This document shows positions 59,701-64,000 of a DNA stretch of 64,000 nt, in pieces. The notes beneath the pieces are model-generated. The model made no database searches, had not been told where the DNA came from, and worked only from the letters and a program-made list of their open reading frames with translations. Each line of letters begins with the position of its first letter. Positions within the stretch are counted from its first letter, which is position 1. A program made the translations under genes and the position numbers. This DNA is from Luzula sylvatica (lineage: Eukaryota > Streptophyta > Magnoliopsida > Poales > Juncaceae): the NCBI GenBank assembly GCA_946800325.1, contig CAMPEJ010000010.1, positions 310,001-374,000 of the forward strand. The letters are read 5' to 3'.

Positions 59701-62700
59701 GGAGTTCAAATAACGTGTTGTTAGATCATTTGTATCGTATCTTTTACTATATAACTTTTCACCAAATTTCACAAACACAAAGAAAGTTTGTTTTTCGATT
59801 CAAAACAAGATTTTAATGCTTTGAGGAGTTCAAATAACGTGTTTTTAGATCATTTGTATCGTATCTTTTACAACATAACTTTTCACCAAATTTCACAAAC
59901 ACTTAGAAAGTTTGTTTTTCGATTCAAAACAAAATTGTAAAGCTTTGAGAAGTTCAAATAACGTGTTTTTAGATCATTTGTATCGTATCTTTTACTACAT
60001 AACTTTTCACCAAATTTCACAAACACTAATAAAGTTTGTTTTTCGATTTCAAAACAAGATTTTAACGCATTGAGGAGTTCAAATAACGTGTTTTTAGATC
60101 ATTTGTATCGTATCTTTTAGTACATAACTTTTCACCAAATTTTACAAACACTAAGAAAGTTTGTTTTTCGATTCAAAACAAGATTTTAACGCTTTGAGTA
60201 GTTCAAATGACCTGTTTTTAGATCATTTGTATCGTATCTTTTACTACATAACTTTTCACCAAATTTCACAAACACTAAGAAAGTTTGTTTTCCGATTCAA
60301 AACAAGATTTTAACGCTTTGAGGAGTTCAAATAACGGGTTTTTAGATCATTTGTATCGTATCTTTTACTACATAACTTTTCACCAAATTTCACAAACACT
60401 AAGAAAGTTTGTTTTTCGATTTCAAAACAAGATTTTAACGCTTTGAGGAGTTCAAATAACGTGTTTTTAGATCATTTGTATCGTATCTTTTAGTATATAA
60501 CTTTTCACCAAATTTTACAATCACTAAGAAAGTTTGTTTTTCGATTCAAAACAAGATTTTAACGCTTTGAGGAGTTCAAATAACGTGTTGTTAGATCATT
60601 TGTATCGTATCTTTTACTATATAACTTTTCACCAAATTTCACAAACACAAAGAAAGTTTGTTTTTCGATTCAAAACAAGATTTTAATGCTTTGAGGAGTT
60701 CAAATAACGTGTTTTTAGATCATTTGTATCGTATCTTTTACAACATAACTTTTCAACAAATTTCACAAACACTTAGAAAGTTTGTTTTTCGATTCAAAAC
60801 AAGATTGTAAAGCTTTGAGAAGTTCAAATAACGTGTTTTTAGATCATTTGTATCGTATCTTTTACTACATAACTTTTCACCAAATTTCACAAACACTAAT
60901 AAAGTTTGTTTTTCGATTTCAAAACAAGATTTCAACGCTTTGAGGAGTTCAAATAACGAGTTTTTAGATCATTTGTATCGTATCTTTTAGTACATAACTT
61001 TTCACCAAATTTTACAAACACTAAGAAAGTTTGTTTTTCGATTCAAAACAAGATTTTAACGCTTTGAGTAGTTCAAATGACCTGTTTTTAGATCATTTGT
61101 ATCGTATCTTTTACTACATAACTTTTCACCAAATTTCACAAACACTAAAAAAGTTTGTTTTTCGATTCAAAACAAGATTTTAACACTTTGAGGAGTTCAA
61201 ATAACGTGTTTTTAGATCATTTGTATCGTATCTTTTAGTACATAACTTTTCACCAAATTTTACAATCACTAAGAAAGTTTGTTTTTCGATTCAAAACAAG
61301 ATTTTAACGCTTTGAGGAGTTCAAATAACGTGTTGTTAGATCATTTGTATCGTATCTTTTACTATATAACTTTTCACCAAATTTCACAAACACTAAGAAA
61401 TTTCTTTTTCGATTCAAAACAAGATTTTAACGCATTGAGGAGTTCAAATAACGTGTTTTTAGATCATTTGTATCGTATCTTTTACTATATAACTTTTCAC
61501 CAAATTTCACAAACACTAAGAAAGTTTGTTTTTCGATTTCAAAACAAGATTTTTAACGCTTTGAGGAGTTCAAATAACTTGTTTTTAGATCATTTGTATC
61601 GTATCTTTTACTATATAACTTTTCACCAAATTTCACAAACACTAAGAAAGTTTGTTTTTCGATTTCAAAACAACATTTTAACGCTTTGAGGAGTTCAAAT
61701 AACGTGTTTTTAGATCATTTGTATCGTATATGTTAGTACATAACTTTTCACCAAATTTCACAAACACTAAGAAAGTTTGTTTTTCGATTCAAAACAAGAT
61801 TTTAACGCTTCGAGGAGTTCAAATAACATGTTTTTAGATCATTTGTATCGTATCTTTTACTACATAACTTTTCACCAAATTTTACAAACACTAAGAAAGT
61901 TTGTTTTTCGATTCAAAACAAGATTTTAACGCTTTGAGGAGTTCAAATAACGTGTTTTTAGATCATTTGTATCGTATCTTTCAGTACATAACTTTTCACC
62001 AAATTTTACAAACACTAAGAAAGTTTGTTTTTCGATTCAAAACAAGATTTTAACGCTTTGAGTAGTTCAAATGACCTGTTTTTAGATCATTTGTATCGTA
62101 TCTTTTACTACATAACTTTTCACCAAATTTCACAAACACTAAGAAAGTTTGTTTTCCGATTCAAAACAAGATTTTAACACTTTGAGGAGTTCAAATAACG
62201 GGTTTTTAGATCATTTGTATCGTATCTTTTACTACATAACTTTTCACCAAATTTCACAAACACTTAGAAAGTTTGTTTTTCGATTCAAAACAAGATTTTA
62301 ACACTTTGAGGAGTTCGAATAACGTGTTTTTAGATCATTTGTATCGTATCTTTTAGTACATAACTTTTCACCAAATTTTACAATCACTAAGAAAGTTTGT
62401 TTTTCGATTCAAAACAAGATTTTAACGCTTTGAGGAGTTCAAATAACGTGTTGTTAGATCATTTGTATCATATCTTTTACTATATAACTTTTCACCAAAT
62501 TTCACAAACACAAAGAAAGTTTGTTTTTCGATTCAAAACAAGATTTTAAAGCTTTGAGGAGTTCAAATAACGTGTTTTTAGATCATTTGTATCGTATCTT
62601 TTACAACATAACTTTTCACCAAATTTCACAAACACTAAGAAAGTTTGTTTTTCGATTCAACACAAGATTTTAAAGCTTTGAGAAGTTCAAATAACGTGTT

Positions 62701-64000
62701 TTTAGATCATTTGTATCGTATCTTTTACAACATAACTTTTAACCAAATTTCACAAACACTAATAAAGTTTGTTTTTCGATTTCAAAACAATATTTTAACG
62801 CTTTGAGGAGTTCAAATAACGTGTTTTTAGATCATTTGTATCGATTCAAAACAAGATTTTAACGCTTCGAGGAGTTCAAATAACGTGTTGTTAGATCATT
62901 TGTATCGTATCTTTTACTATACAACTTTTCACCAAATTTCACAAACACTAAGAAATTTGTTTTTCGATTCAAACCAAGATTTTAACGCATTGAGGAGTTC
63001 AAATAACGTGTTTTTAGATAATTTGTATCGTATCTTTTACTATATAACTTTTCACCAAATTTCACAAACACTAAGAAAGTTTGTTTTTCGATTTCAAAAC
63101 AAGATTTTAACGCTTTGAGGAGTTCAAATAACGTGTTTTTAGATTATTTGTATCGTATATTTTACTATATAACTTTTCACCAAATTTCACAAACACTAAG
63201 AAAGTTTGTTTTTCGATTTCAAAACAAGATTTTAACTCTTTGAGGAGTTCAAATAACGTGTTTTTAGATCATTTGTATCGTATCTTTTAGTACATAACTT
63301 TTCACCAAATTTCACAAACACTAAGAAAGTTTGTTTTTCGATTCAAAACAAGATTTTAACGCTTCGAGGAGTTCAAATAACATGTTTTTAGATCATTTGT
63401 ATCGTATCTTTTACTACATAACTTTTCACCAAATTTTACAAACACTAAGAAAGTTTGTTTTTCGATTCAAAACAAGATTTTAACGCTTTGAGGAGTTCAA
63501 ATAACGTGTTGTTAGATCATTTGTATCATATCTTTTACAACATAACTTTTCACCAAATTTCACAAACACTAAGAAAGTTTGTTTTTCGATTCAAAACAAG
63601 ATTTTAACGCTTTGAGGAGTTCAAATAACGTGTTTTTAGATCATTTGTATCGTATCTTTTACTACATAACTTTTCACCAAATTTCACAAACACTAAGAAA
63701 GTGTGTTTTTCGATTTCAAAACAAGATTTTAACGCTTTGAGGAGTTCAAATAACGTGTTTTTAGATCATTTGTATCGTATCTTTTAGTACATAACTTTTC
63801 ACCAAATTTCACAAACACTAAGAAAGTTTGTTTTTCGATTCAAAACAAGATTTTAACGCTTCGAGGGGTTCAAATAACATGTGTTTAGATCATTTGTATC
63901 GTATCTTTTACTACATTACTTTTCACCAAATTTTTCAAACACTAAGAAAGTTTGTTTTTCGATTCAAAACAAGATTTTAACGCTTTGAGGAGTTCAAATA
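52630..64000. repeat. Segmental duplication, offset 6647 bp changing to 6150 bp
   Basis: Markers at 52681/59328, 52791/59438, 54158/60805 and 54632/61279 are 6647 bp apart. Markers at 55831/61981, 56689/62839, 56735/62885 and 57731/63881 are 6150 bp apart. The 497-bp difference equals one 4-monomer unit, so the second copy lost, or the first gained, one such unit near 55.3-55.8 kb. Copy 1 is about 52.63-57.85 kb; copy 2 starts about 59.28 kb and runs off the window. Confidence 0.87.
57050..59280. repeat. Block duplicated from about 41.4-43.65 kb (offset 15638 bp)
   Basis: ATCTGTATCG at 43471/59109 and the ATG of the GAGGGG monomer at 42091/57729 share an offset of 15638 bp. The neighbouring rare TTTGTTTCGTATCTCTTAG also recurs in both. 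The block sits exactly between the two copies of the 6647-bp duplication. Confidence 0.75.

Larger units (their letters stand above)
48080..64000. repeat. 124-bp satellite array, right part (continues off the window)
   Basis: The same monomer, orientation and phase resume after the solo LTR, starting with the second TGAGG copy, and run unbroken to the window end. With the left part the array holds roughly 445 monomers. No gene, tRNA or other insertion is visible. The longest open frames (136 codons at 54632-55042 and 61279-61689) span monomers whose indels happen to keep one frame open and are copies of each other through the 6647-bp duplication. Confidence 0.98.

Noticed and set aside
7831..63118. 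Many 60-136-codon open frames within the satellite on both strands
   Set aside because: They track monomer phase, begin mostly at non-ATG codons, repeat with the satellite, and have no domain character.
7212..64000. CRISPR-like array of direct repeats
   Set aside because: Repeats are contiguous 124-bp monomers without unique spacers; the context is a plant satellite.

Overview
The window looks like heterochromatin from a flowering-plant nuclear genome, perhaps centromeric or pericentromeric. The evidence is a Ty1/copia LTR retrotransposon primed by plant initiator-Met tRNA, next to a very long AT-rich satellite array with higher-order structure. I cannot name the species. No host gene, tRNA, rRNA or CRISPR array was found.

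Region 1 (1-7211) is most of a minus-strand Ty1/copia element. Its protein motifs and long layout suggest the SIRE/Maximus lineage. Reading in the sense direction (right to left), it has a 5' LTR (7211-5805), a primer-binding site (5802-5791), gag (5735-4530), a 141-nt non-coding junction (4535-4395), a protease reading frame (4394-4044), and integrase/reverse transcriptase/RNase H (4043-1257). A block of palindromic repeats follows (about 1130-775), then an additional downstream ORF (605 to the left edge). The 3' LTR lies off the left edge. Protease and integrase are in the same frame but separated by one TAG codon, and the gag lacks a recognisable capsid (UBN2) core. This copy is therefore probably defective, although its integrase, RT and RNase H motifs are intact.

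Region 2 (7212-64000, except 46674-48079) is one continuous tandem satellite with a 124-bp monomer, about 28% GC and roughly 445 copies, all in the same orientation. Monomer variants recur in fixed order, which gives higher-order repeats and segmental duplications on several scales. Exact offsets measured from rare variants are 497, about 1241, 2113, about 2234-2608, 3914, 6647/6150, 9316 and 15638 bp. Short open frames in the array come from monomers that have lost one base (123 bp) and are not genes.

Region 3 (46674-48079) is a solo LTR of the same retrotransposon family, inverted relative to the first LTR and flanked by a 5-bp target-site duplication (TGAGG). It landed inside a 2113-bp higher-order repeat, and the next copy of that repeat keeps the empty site. 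The LTR carries a TATA box preceded by a dense cluster of CGTTC(N)GAACG palindromes. The same palindrome cluster occurs a second time in the element, just upstream of the additional ORF. This suggests a shared cis-regulatory module and possibly a second promoter, and it is the most interesting unexplained feature of the window.
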